Shown: positions 1 to 8,590 of the stretch, piece after piece
How positions within the stretch are numbered: position 1 is the first letter of the stretch
How the letters are laid out: each line of letters starts with the position of its first letter
Assembly (NCBI GenBank): GCA_040768665.1
Contig: JAXGMN010000027.1
Span: forward strand, 62,001-126,000
Source of the DNA: JABWBD01 sp040768665
GTDB taxonomy: Bacteria > Planctomycetota > Planctomycetia > Pirellulales > Thermoguttaceae
DNA: 64,000 bases
Direction of reading: 5' to 3'
Program-made: the position numbers and the translations under genes
The notes under the pieces: model-generated
What the model was told of the DNA's origin: nothing
Seen by the model: the letters and a program-made list of their open reading frames with translations, nothing else
Database searches by the model: none

Positions 1-1
1 G

Positions 2-235
2 CTCGACCAGATCAACACTCGCTTCGCCGATATCCTCATCGACGGCCGCTTCGAGCTCAGCGGACCGCTTCCGGAAGAAAAGGACGAGCCTGATCTGATC
101 GAACTACCCCGGCTTGTTTTCCATTTCAACCGGCGCGGCCTCGGCAGGCTGCGGCAATTGATCGACTTTTTGAACGCATCGAACGAGGTTTCGGAGAGAA
201 AGCCCCGCCTTCCGCAGTCTACTTCACGACCATGA
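2..235 (+). CDS. LOG family (lysine decarboxylase-like) protein, C-terminal fragment
   Basis: The reading frame is open from the window edge to TGA at 233-235, giving about 77 residues and no start. The tail carries the run LPRLVFHFNRRGLGRL followed by RQLIDFLN. From memory this resembles the C-terminus of planctomycete LOG/TIGR00730 proteins (nucleotide phosphoribohydrolase-like Rossmann proteins, often misnamed lysine decarboxylases). The catalytic PGGxGTxxE motif would lie upstream of the window, so family membership rests on the tail alone. The last 17 bases overlap the 3' end of the convergent permease gene. Confidence 0.5.
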   Translation, partial: LDQINTRFADILIDGRFELSGPLPEEKDEPDLIELPRLVFHFNRRGLGRLRQLIDFLNASNEVSERKPRLPQSTSRP

Positions 236-1874
236 GCGTGAATGGGTACACATAGGCCTGTAGCATGACCAACAGGCCGACCAGCGAGGCCAACACGAGG
301 CTGTGGCACAGAACCCGCCGCAGGATCTGGCCTTCGTGGCCGTAGAAATTGGTCGCCGTACTCGCCACGACGATACTCTGGGCGTCGACCATCTTGCCCA
401 TCACCCCGCCCGAACTGTTGGCCGCGGCCATCAGCGTCGCACTGACGCCTGTCTGCTGGGCCGTGATCTTCTGCAAACTGCCGAACAGAACGTTCGACGC
501 CGTGTCCGATCCGGTCAACGCCACGCCCAGCCAGCCAAGCAGCGTGCCGAAGAAAGGATAGAGCACGCCCGTCTTCGCCAACGCCAGCCCCAAGGTGGCG
601 TCGGTTCCCGAATACTTGGTCACGTAGCCCAACGCCAGCATCGCGGCGATGGTTACCAACGAAAAGCGGACGCGAATCAGCGTTTCCAGGTAAGTCCCGG
701 CCAACTCGCGAATCGAGAAATTCATCAACAGTCCCGCCAGCAGTGCGGCCACGAGGATCCCTGTTCCTGTAGCCGAAAGCCAGCCCAGCTTGTAGATGGC
801 ATCTTCCGGCCGCGTCGGCGCCGACGCAGTCGGCTGCGGCGCCACCGGATAACCACGCAGGACCACCTCGTGCAAATGGGGCACTTCGAACCGAGGCTCG
901 GACACCGCGTTCAAGCCCTGTTTCACCTGGGGCAGACCCCAGATGAAGATCACCGCAGTCAGCAAAATCCAGGGTGCCCATGCTTGCACCACTTCCCGCC
1001 GAGTCGCCGCAGCCGACGCAACCGGATCCACGCCCGCTTCGCTCTCCGGCTGGTCGAGATGCCGGGGCCGCCAGAACCTCACCAGGACGATCAAAGCCGC
1101 CATGGAGAAAATCGCGCCCACCACGTCCACCAGCCACGGGCCGTGAAAATTGGATACCGCAAATTGTGCAGCCGAAAAGGCCAGGCCCGCCGTCAGTGCC
1201 GCCGGCCAGACGCCCAGCATGCCGCGAAACCCGCTGTAAGCCCATACGACCCAGAATGGAACGATCAAAGAAAAAAGCGGCAATTGCCTGCCGATCATGG
1301 CGGATAGTACGTGGACGTCGATCCCCGTAACGCCGGATAGGGCAAGAATCGGTGTTCCCAAGGCCCCAAACGCGACCGGTGCCGTGTTGGCGATTAGTGA
1401 CAGGACCGATGCCTCCAGCGGTTTGAACCCGAGTTGGATGAGGATCGCCGCCGTGATTGCTACAGGAGTGCCGAAACCCGCCGCTCCCTCGAAAAAAGCG
1501 CCCAGCGAGAAAGCGATCAGGATCAATTGAATCCGCTTGTCAGGCACGAACGATCCCAGGTGCTCGCGCAGGACGGCGAACGAGCCTTTTTTCACGGTCA
1601 ACTGATACAGATAGATCAAGTTCAGGATGATCCAGCCGATCGGCATCAGGCCATACGCGGCGCCGTAGCCCGCGGCCGCCAGCGCAGCGCGCGGGGGCAT
1701 CTCGAAAGCCAGCAGCGCCACGGCCAGGGCAATTCCCAGCCCCAGCATCGCTGCCAGGTGGATCCGCATCTGAAAAATGGCGATTGCCCCCAAGAGCACC
1801 ACCAGCGGCAGCGCGGCACATGCCGTGGAGAGCAAAGGGTTTCCAAAAGGATCGTAGTTCTGTGTCCACTGCAT
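219..1874 (-). CDS. lctP: L-lactate permease (LctP family)
   Basis: A polytopic inner-membrane protein of 551 residues with a dozen or more hydrophobic segments, matching the usual 530-570 residues of the LctP/LldP lactate:proton symporters. Family-typical features are the N-terminal MQWTQNYDPFGN, the glycine-rich stretch FFEGAAGFGTPVAI near residues 130-145, and the late GSDTASNVLFGSLQ and AAANSSGGVMGKM stretches. The frame is open to a TTG at 1901, but the ATG at 1874 gives the N-terminus expected for the family and was chosen. It should import lactate or glycolate. The glcD-type gene at 50628 could act on the same class of 2-hydroxyacids, but the two are far apart and no operon link is visible. 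Confidence 0.93.
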   Translation of the reverse strand: MQWTQNYDPFGNPLLSTACAALPLVVLLGAIAIFQMRIHLAAMLGLGIALAVALLAFEMPPRAALAAAGYGAAYGLMPIGWIILNLIYLYQLTVKKGSFAVLREHLGSFVPDKRIQLILIAFSLGAFFEGAAGFGTPVAITAAILIQLGFKPLEASVLSLIANTAPVAFGALGTPILALSGVTGIDVHVLSAMIGRQLPLFSLIVPFWVVWAYSGFRGMLGVWPAALTAGLAFSAAQFAVSNFHGPWLVDVVGAIFSMAALIVLVRFWRPRHLDQPESEAGVDPVASAAATRREVVQAWAPWILLTAVIFIWGLPQVKQGLNAVSEPRFEVPHLHEVVLRGYPVAPQPTASAPTRPEDAIYKLGWLSATGTGILVAALLAGLLMNFSIRELAGTYLETLIRVRFSLVTIAAMLALGYVTKYSGTDATLGLALAKTGVLYPFFGTLLGWLGVALTGSDTASNVLFGSLQKITAQQTGVSATLMAAANSSGGVMGKMVDAQSIVVASTATNFYGHEGQILRRVLCHSLVLASLVGLLVMLQAYVYPFTLMVVK

Positions 1875-1980
1875 GGGGCGGGCGCCGGAAGGCTGGAGCA
1901 ATGAAGCAGTTGTCTCTTATCTCTTATCTCTTATCCCTCATCCCTCATCCACTCCCCCGCCCTGCCCTCCCCTTCTCCGT

Positions 1981-4416
1981 TCACGCACATTCCGACTCCT
2001 CCAGGTAATTCGACAACGCCGGCAGCAACTGCTTCACCTCTTCTTCGAGCCGATCGAGCATTGCGCCTGCCTCGTCCAAACGATTCCCCGTCGCTGCCTC
2101 CTCCATCTTGCGAGCGCGGTCGAACGCCGCCGTCGGGCCAAAGCACCGCAGCGAAGCCTTCAGCTTATGCGCGAGCCGTCGCAACGCCCCCGCGTCCTTT
2201 TCGGCGATCGCCTCGTGGATTTCAGCCAATAGCCCGGGCGCTTCCTCGAGTGCCGTCTGGATGAGGCTGCACAGGAGCGATCGGTCTCCTCCGACGGCCC
2301 GCAGCGCCTCCTCCGGGCTCAACGCCGATTCGTACCGCGGCAAACTCGCCGGGGCATCGAGCCGTCCCAAGCTCGTCAGCACCGATTCCAGCGTGCGAAA
2401 CAGTTGCGCGGCGCGGATCGGTTTCGAAACGTAGTCGTCCATTCCCGCCGCCAGGCACCGCTCCCGATCGCCTTTCATCGCGTGCGCGGTCATGGCGATG
2501 ATCGGCAAGTGCATGCCTGACCTCTTCTCCTGCTCGCGGATGGCTGTCGTCGCTTCCAGCCCGTCCATCTCCGGCATTTCGACGTCCATAAACACGGCGT
2601 CGAATGATGTCGACGCCAGCGCCTCGAGCGTTTCCCGGCCATTGGCGGCCACCTGCACGCGATGGCCGTGTTTTTCCAGGAGCCCGACGGCGAGTTTCTG
2701 GTTCACCACGCTGTCCTCCGCCACCAGAATTCTCAGCGGTGGCAGGACCGCTTTCTCCTCCCGCGGCGTTGCCCAGACATTGCTTTCCTCGAGGGTATTG
2801 ACTCCCAGCGCCGTTCCGATCGCTTCATAGAGTTCCGACTGCTTGACCGGTTTGGTCAGATAAGCCGCAATGGAAAGCTCCTGGACTCGCCTGGCATCTT
2901 CCGGACGGGGCCCGGAAGTAAGGAGAATGAGCGTCGTGTCCTTCAACTCCGTTTTCGCTCGGATCCATTCTGCAAGTGTGAACCCGTCTACCGAGGGCAT
3001 GTGCACGTCCGACACCAGCAATCGATACGGTTCGCCACGGGCCCTTGCCTCGTCGAGCCCCCGGATCGCTTCCGCGGCCCCGGGCGCACTGACCGGCCGC
3101 ATTCCCCAGTTCTCCAACATCCCTTCAAGAATGCGGCGATTGGTCGCATTGTCGTCGACCACCAGCACCCGTACCCCCTGAAGCGATACCGGATCCGTGA
3201 TCCGCACCCCCGCTTGACGTGCCGTGACTTGTTGAAAGCGGGCCGTGAAATGCATTCGGCTCCCTTTTCCCGGCTCGCTTTCCGCCCAAATTCGTCCGCC
3301 CATCATCTGCACCAGCCGCGAGCAGATCGCCAGGCCCAGGCCGATCCCTTCGTGCTGTCGCGTCCTTGAGCCGTCCGCCTGCGTGAACGCTTCGAAGATC
3401 ACGTCGACCTTGTCTTTCGGAATGCCGATACCCGTATCGGCCACCGTGAAATGCAAGACCACCTCGCCTTCTGCGTCCGGCTCCCGCCGCACCTCCGCCA
3501 CGATTTCGCCCCGGTCGGTGAACTTCACGGCGTTGCCCACCAGGTGCGTGAGGATCTGGACAAGTCGGTTGGGGTCTCCGGCCACCGCCTCGGGCACTCC
3601 GGAATGGATGCGGCAGGCAAGTTCCAGCCCCTTCTCGTGCGCACGCCGCGAGGCCGACTTCATCACGCCGCTGATCCGCTCCCGCAGGCTGAACGCTGTC
3701 CTGTCCAGGTCGAGCTTGCCTGCCTCGATCGTCGAATAGTCGAGAACATCGGTGATCACCGTCAGGAGCGAATCGCTTGCATCCTGGACCACCTCGAGAT
3801 ACTCCCGTTGCTGGGCCGTCAACTCCGTGTCGAGCGCCAACTCGGTCATCCCGAGGATGGCGTTCATCGGTGTGCGTACCTCGTGGCTGACGTTGGCCAG
3901 GAAGTCGTTCCGGGCGCGGTTGGCTGCCTCGGCCGTCTGTACGGCCGAGGCCAGTTCCCGGCGTAGTTGGGCCAACTGGTCCGTCAGTTCGCCTGCGCGA
4001 GCCTTGAGTCGGTTATGCCGCTCTGCGAGACTGGCTGCCAAGACATTGAAGCTCGCCGCAAGGTCTCCAATCTCATCTGCCCCGCCGACCGTCAGCGGCG
4101 CCACGGATGCATCGGTTGCCTGGCCGGCCTCCCGCTGCAACTGGTCGCGGATCGCCGTCAGCCGCCGGACGACGAGTTGGCGGATCGCAAAGCCTACTCC
4201 GGCCACCAACAGCACGAGCCAAATAGCCGCAGCCACCACGTTCGCCCTGGCGGCAGATGCTGCTTCCGCTTCGAAATCCGCCGCCTCGGCCTGGGCTGCC
4301 GAGACCCTCTCGACCAGCGCGGTCGTCGTTGACCGGCTACGATAAAGGACCAACGCCGCAAATACGAGGGCAAAGATCCCGACAGCGATCGACACCCGTG
4401 CCGCGATACCTCTCAC
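1981..4416 (-). CDS. Hybrid sensor histidine kinase with two receiver domains and an Hpt domain
   Basis: 811 residues, membrane anchored. Two hydrophobic segments (about 8-25 and 60-80) bracket only about 35 residues, so there is almost no periplasmic sensor. A HAMP-like region and a coiled coil follow. The HisKA phospho-acceptor is H178 in the NVSHEVRTPMNAILG motif. The ATPase domain shows the N box (LVGNAVKFTD), DTGIGIP and GIGLGLAIC. Receiver 1 starts near VLVVDDNATNRR, receiver 2 has VAEDSVVNQKLA and MDVEMPEMDGLEA, and the C-terminal Hpt carries LAHKLKASLRCFG. This is a complete BarA/ArcB-like His-Asp-Asp-His layout. No response regulator gene is adjacent, so the phosphate acceptor is elsewhere. 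With so short an extracytoplasmic loop, sensing is probably cytoplasmic or within the membrane (inference). Confidence 0.95.
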   Translation of the reverse strand: MRGIAARVSIAVGIFALVFAALVLYRSRSTTTALVERVSAAQAEAADFEAEAASAARANVVAAAIWLVLLVAGVGFAIRQLVVRRLTAIRDQLQREAGQATDASVAPLTVGGADEIGDLAASFNVLAASLAERHNRLKARAGELTDQLAQLRRELASAVQTAEAANRARNDFLANVSHEVRTPMNAILGMTELALDTELTAQQREYLEVVQDASDSLLTVITDVLDYSTIEAGKLDLDRTAFSLRERISGVMKSASRRAHEKGLELACRIHSGVPEAVAGDPNRLVQILTHLVGNAVKFTDRGEIVAEVRREPDAEGEVVLHFTVADTGIGIPKDKVDVIFEAFTQADGSRTRQHEGIGLGLAICSRLVQMMGGRIWAESEPGKGSRMHFTARFQQVTARQAGVRITDPVSLQGVRVLVVDDNATNRRILEGMLENWGMRPVSAPGAAEAIRGLDEARARGEPYRLLVSDVHMPSVDGFTLAEWIRAKTELKDTTLILLTSGPRPEDARRVQELSIAAYLTKPVKQSELYEAIGTALGVNTLEESNVWATPREEKAVLPPLRILVAEDSVVNQKLAVGLLEKHGHRVQVAANGRETLEALASTSFDAVFMDVEMPEMDGLEATTAIREQEKRSGMHLPIIAMTAHAMKGDRERCLAAGMDDYVSKPIRAAQLFRTLESVLTSLGRLDAPASLPRYESALSPEEALRAVGGDRSLLCSLIQTALEEAPGLLAEIHEAIAEKDAGALRRLAHKLKASLRCFGPTAAFDRARKMEEAATGNRLDEAGAMLDRLEEEVKQLLPALSNYLEESECA

Positions 4417-4651
4417 GGCGAACCCCCTTTAGCAAAACCTGGCGTTGCGCCAACACATCACGATCCACCGATACTTCCCTGCCAAGAAGCCATGGGAAAG
4501 GGCCCTCTTCACACCTCCCACGTGATCCGAGTGTAATGCCCGCAGCAGACTTATGCAATGCTCGCAAGCCGGTCTTTACCCCTTTGTGGTGATTCGGGGT
4601 TAGCCCCCTGCCCCGCAGGATCCTTGACTTGCCGGAATCACGCAAGGCGAT

Positions 4652-5488
4652 CTAGACGTTCGCTTCCACCGCCTCCCCCATCTTCTGAAGCATTCGGCCC
4701 AGTCTCGCGTAGTCACCGGGTCGCATAGGCGACTCGAAATAGATCCGAGCAGCCAAAACCTCTCCCTGCTCACTGAACGCGAACGGCACCCGGATTCCCT
4801 TTTCGTCCACCGAGGGTGGACGAATCGCTGGCGTCTCGGTCAGGCGGAGCAGCAGTTTTTGCACCTCAGCCGGATCGGAAAGCCGCGCATGAATCACCTC
4901 CGGCGAATCGCCTTCGCCCCCGGGTTTCCGTTCCTCCGCCCGTGCTTCGCAGGGGTTTTCGGCGACGGGCCGCAGCCACTGGCGGTCGCGCAGCAATTCG
5001 TGGATCGCACACAGGCAGTAAAACGCGTTCTTGTGGCCTCCTCGCTTCAGATCATGACCCGAAAACGGGCCTTGGAGCCTCGCCTTGATTTCTTCACGCG
5101 AGATGGCATCACGGCCCAGCCATCCGAGGCTCTCGCGCCGGCCTACCCCCGCTTCCGCATACGCCGCGACTGCCAATTCCCGAAGCAACTCCGCGTAAGC
5201 ATTCGCATCGAGGCGGCAACCTGCCAACGGCTCGCAAAGACAATCCGAATCGTCCAGGGCACCCAAAAACCGCAGCAGAAATACCGCCTGTTTTGGCTGG
5301 GTAATCCCCTGGTCTTCCAGCCATTCGACCGACACCGGCCGCTGTGGCTTCACGACCCGGACCGACTGCAGCGCGAGTTCGACGTTCCCCGGATTCGCCT
5401 GGGGCAGCAGAACCGTCTCTGAGCGTTTGCGGTCGGCCACCGGTCTACATCCCTGCCATCGGTCGTGATCCAAGCCGAGAGTTTTCAC
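4652..5488 (-). CDS. Hypothetical protein, possibly DUF5343-like
   Basis: 278 residues, soluble, no signal peptide or membrane segment. It starts with GTG at 5488, preceded by GGTAGGTT. The segment around residues 50-80 (VSVEWLEDQGITQPKQA, then a leucine-rich helix) looks like a winged-helix module and weakly recalls DUF5343 proteins; this is a recollection, not a demonstrated match. The C-terminal third (VPFAFSEQGEVLAARIYF, then MRPGDYARLGRMLQKM) is mixed alpha/beta. A perfect 19-bp inverted repeat lies 9 bases upstream of the start codon and may be an autoregulatory operator. Function unknown. Confidence 0.6.
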   Translation of the reverse strand: MKTLGLDHDRWQGCRPVADRKRSETVLLPQANPGNVELALQSVRVVKPQRPVSVEWLEDQGITQPKQAVFLLRFLGALDDSDCLCEPLAGCRLDANAYAELLRELAVAAYAEAGVGRRESLGWLGRDAISREEIKARLQGPFSGHDLKRGGHKNAFYCLCAIHELLRDRQWLRPVAENPCEARAEERKPGGEGDSPEVIHARLSDPAEVQKLLLRLTETPAIRPPSVDEKGIRVPFAFSEQGEVLAARIYFESPMRPGDYARLGRMLQKMGEAVEANV

Positions 5489-5496
5489 AACCTACC

Positions 5497-5515
5497 GCGT
5501 TATGATGCATAACGC
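5497..5515. promoter_or_regulatory. 19-bp perfect inverted repeat upstream of the DUF5343-like gene
   Basis: GCGTTATGATGCATAACGC has 8-bp arms around a 3-base centre and ends 9 bases before the GTG start of the minus-strand gene at 5488. The position suits a repressor operator or an mRNA hairpin over the ribosome-binding region. No regulator can be assigned. Confidence 0.35.
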
Positions 5516-5871
5516 AACCCCTTCGAATAGGGGCTGCTTGCAGGGGCGAGCGGGTCTGCGACTCCTAGTCACTGGTCTAAAAGCCTCTAATTTGTGCCTA
5601 TTTCCGGGCATAATCTCTTGCGATGCTCTCTTGCGGCTGGCCGTTATGAAATGGAAGGACCATGAGAATGACATGTTATGAAAACCTCCGTTGTTCATAC
5701 CATTCCCAGCGCGGTATCCTTTCGGCCGTGCAGAATCCAGGCTCGGCTCAACGGCGGGGGACTGGCTGCAAGCCGTACCACTCGCAACCCGTAGAAGCGG
5801 ACCGCAGCGGGGCCGTGTCCCGATTGTTGAGCTATGCCAGAATCCAGCAGGTGCAAAGCAGGAGTAGTCCC
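5516..5871. other. Intergenic region
   Basis: Between two divergent genes. It holds a small hairpin (CCCCTTCGAATAGGGG near 5518) beside the operator-like palindrome. The reading frame of the plus-strand gene runs back through part of this stretch, but the codon content does not look coding before 5872. Nothing else recognised. Confidence 0.5.
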
Positions 5872-6282
5872 ATGCCGTTTGCAACAACCCGCCGTGTAGG
5901 AGAGTCGGTCCTTGCTTGTCCCGCCCGTGTCTCGGATCGGTTCGACCTCCGAACCCTGCCCGGGCCGATTCGGTCCGACGAGATTTCCCCGCCCGACTCC
6001 TGGTTTGCCCGGGTCATTCTCGTCCACGTGAGCGACAGATTCGTGATCTTGCGAACCGAGTCGAGCGAGGGCGTCCAACAGGAGGTCCCCGTGGCCGGTC
6101 GCCAGGGCGTCGAGTTCCGCACGCCTGCCGGCGAATGCATCGCGGTCTCGGTCCGGCCCCGGGGAAGCAAAGCGTCGTTCGTCATCGAAGCCCCACCCAG
6201 CGTCCTCCTGATCCGAAGCGAACTTGAGGAGCAGTGGCGGCAGGGCAACAAGTGGCACGCGCAGGGAAATGCCCTGCCCTGA
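5872..6282 (+). CDS. Small protein with CsrA-like C-terminal half
   Basis: 136 residues. ATG at 5872 is preceded by AGGAG at the right distance; the frame is open further upstream to 5662, but this is the only start with a good ribosome-binding site. The C-terminal part reads GECIAVSVRPRGSKASFVIE, then APPSVLLIRSELEEQ. This parallels the CsrA/RsmA pattern of a short beta strand, then GIEAP, a V-x-hydrophobic segment and R-x-E-L/I. The N-terminus has TRRVGESV, which recalls the start of CsrA (TRKxGE). About 45 extra residues separate the two parts. It may be a diverged, extended CsrA-type RNA-binding protein, but the match is by eye and could be coincidental. No operon partner is visible. Confidence 0.55.
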   Translation: MPFATTRRVGESVLACPARVSDRFDLRTLPGPIRSDEISPPDSWFARVILVHVSDRFVILRTESSEGVQQEVPVAGRQGVEFRTPAGECIAVSVRPRGSKASFVIEAPPSVLLIRSELEEQWRQGNKWHAQGNALP

Positions 6283-6407
6283 TGAAAAAGGGGACTGGCT
6301 CCGAGCGTGGTTGGGTCGGAATCGTCGAGAAAACGCCTGCCGCGCGGTGCCTGTCCCCGTTCCTGGGCTACCGCGTTTACAGTTTTCGTTTCTTAGCAGA
6401 TCACGCC

Positions 6408-8003
6408 TTACCCTCCCTCCTGCCCTGCCCGCTTCAAGAATCGCTTCCAGTTCACTGGTACATCATTCTTCTGAGCCGGCCCCGGTGTGCTCCGCCCCTC
6501 GTCGACGAGCTTTTCCATCAACGCCGTCATCTCCTCGACGATCTCCGGATGCTCGCCGTGCAGATTCCTGGTCTCCCCGATATCCTTGGCAAGATCATAG
6601 AGTTGCGCCGGATGCCCGTCCGGCTTCGTCGCCGACACCTTGCTCCATCCTCCGCCGCCCGTCGGCCCAAACAGCATTTTCCACGAACCGATTCGCAGGG
6701 CCGGCAGCCCGCTCGATCCATGGCTCACGGCATGTTCACGCACCGGCTCTTTCCCGCCTTTCAACAGACGTATCAGGCTGAAACTGTCCTCGCCGGCATC
6801 CGCGGGCAGCTTCACCCCCTGGATATCCGCAACGGTCGCCATCACGTCCGCCTGATGGACAAGCTCGTCGCAAACGCTGCCCGCCGCGACGACGCCCGGC
6901 CACCGGACGATGAACGCCACCCGGTGGCCTCCCTCCCACGCGTCCCCCTTATAGCCTCGAAGCGGCCCGCTCGGAAAGTGCCCCTGCCCTTCCAGTTCCT
7001 TCGCGCCCACATACGGCGCGAACCCGTTGTCGCTCGTGAATAGCACCAGGGTTTCCTTCTCCACACCGTTTTCTCGAAGCGACCCCAGAACGCGGCCCAC
7101 CACGTCGTCCGTCTCCATGATGAGATCGGCCACCGGCAGCCCCAGTCCGCTCTTGCCTTGCCAGGGCTCGTTCACCGCCAGCGGCGTGTGCGGCGAAGTC
7201 AGCGGAAGATAAAGAAAGAACGGCTTCCCCGACTTCGAACGCCTCCCGATATACTCCTCTGCCCGCTTTGCCAGCGCTGGCAAAATTCCCTCGAGTTTCC
7301 ACTCTTCCAAGGCGGGCCCTGGCAGGCTCGCCAAGTGATTTCGCAGCAGCTCCTGCGGCAGAAACACCGACGGAATCCCCACCGTCCGCTCGTTCTCAAT
7401 AAAGCAGTATGGCGGCCAGTTCGGAACGTCGGTGCCGAAATACTCGTCGAACCCCCGCGTCGTCGGCCCGCCTTCGATCGGCCGGCCGTAGACCTCGTTC
7501 CATGCCTTCCGATGGCGGGCGGTCACCTCGGTCGTCTTGCCGCGCGGCGGCGCGAACAACTCCCGCTCCTCCGGCCGGACGTTCCACTCCCAACCCAAAT
7601 GCCACTTCCCGATACACGCCGTATGGTAGCCCTGCTGCCGAAGAAGGCCCGCCACCGTCAACCGATCCGCCGCGATCAGCGGCGGCTGGAGATAACCGAC
7701 AATGCCCGACTGCAACCGGCTCCGCCAGTGGTAACGCCCGGTGAGCAGCGTGTACCGCGACGGTGAACACACGCCCGAACTCGAATGCGCGTCCGTAAAC
7801 CGCATCCCTTCCGATGCCAGCCGGTCGATATTCGGCGTCTGAATCTTGCCCCGCTAGGGGTTGTAAGCCTGCACGTCGCCGTACCCGAGATCATCCGCGA
7901 GAATCACCACCACGTTCGGCTTTCTGCCCGTCTCCGGCTCCCCGGCCTGCACGAAACTCACCAGCACTCCTGCGCCGACTAGCGCGATAACGGCCGATTT
8001 CAT
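6408..8003 (-). pseudogene. Secreted arylsulfatase interrupted by an in-frame amber codon
   Basis: A type I sulfatase of 531 codons, with ATG at 8003 and the ribosome-binding site GGGAGGT. The N-terminus has a signal peptide and the metal-binding start NVVVILADDLGYGD. Codon 50 is TAG (7854-7856), after AYNP and before RGKIQTPNIDRLA; related sulfatases usually have glutamate here, so one G-to-T change of GAG would explain it. The frame is otherwise intact and contains the formylglycine site C79-S-P-S-R and later sulfatase motifs (LYLPLTSPHTPL, FTSDNGF). The start overlaps the stop of the upstream zinc-ribbon gene by 4 bases, so it is the last gene of a coupled operon. It may be a recent pseudogene, a sequencing error or a suppressed stop. 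Reinitiation at codon 67 would lose the exporter signal and part of the active site. Confidence 0.88.
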
Positions 8004-8590
8004 ACGCACCTCCCGTTCATCAATGCACGTTTGTCCCGAACCAACCGCAAACCAAACGCTCGCAGAATCAACAGGGTGCCCGACACCGTGAGACACTGCG
8101 AGAGATTCACCACGAACACCAGCGTGTACCACATCGCAATGCCGAGGAGAAACGACCAGGACAGTCGCAGAAGAATATTTCCAGGGCCGAGGACGGCAGC
8201 CGTCGCGATCAGCAACAACTGCCCTGCGCACAGGCCATAGAACCCGCCCACAATCCCCATGAGAATCCACTCCGGAATCCATCGGGCCGGAGGATCCTGA
8301 AGCAGGCAGGGCACGACGAAGTCGACCAGCAAAAGACCGCACGTCACCGTGCCGGCCGCGATCCACAGCGGGGAGCAGCCGACTGACGGGTCGGCCCGTG
8401 TGCCATTTGCCGGCCGACTATGGTCCCCATTATCGTGCGCATTGCCGCCGGAACCCGGTTGCTTATCCGCCTCTATCCGCCCCGGTACGCCGACGTCTTC
8501 CCCGCACCGCACGCACCGCCCCGTCTGTCCCGCGTATTCCTCCGGGATCTCCAGCCCGGCGCCACAGGCTCGGCACGTGATCGAGATCAT
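8000..8590 (-). CDS. Zinc-ribbon membrane protein
   Basis: 196 residues. The N-terminus is a zinc ribbon (CRACGAGLEIPEEYAGQ, then CVRCG: two CxxC pairs), followed by a polar linker and about four hydrophobic helices (near residues 75-92, 105-130, 140-165 and 170-185). Small proteins with this layout are common in planctomycetes and have no known function. It overlaps both neighbours by ATGA junctions (8587-8590 and 8000-8003), so it is translationally coupled between an SGNH hydrolase and a sulfatase. This suggests a membrane role tied to that operon. Confidence 0.8.
   Translation of the reverse strand: MISITCRACGAGLEIPEEYAGQTGRCVRCGEDVGVPGRIEADKQPGSGGNAHDNGDHSRPANGTRADPSVGCSPLWIAAGTVTCGLLLVDFVVPCLLQDPPARWIPEWILMGIVGGFYGLCAGQLLLIATAAVLGPGNILLRLSWSFLLGIAMWYTLVFVVNLSQCLTVSGTLLILRAFGLRLVRDKRALMNGRCV

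Noticed and set aside
7854..7856. Selenocysteine or pyrrolysine recoding in the sulfatase
   Set aside because: The codon is TAG, not TGA, the expected residue is glutamate, and there are no signs of a recoding structure or pyrrolysine genes in the window.
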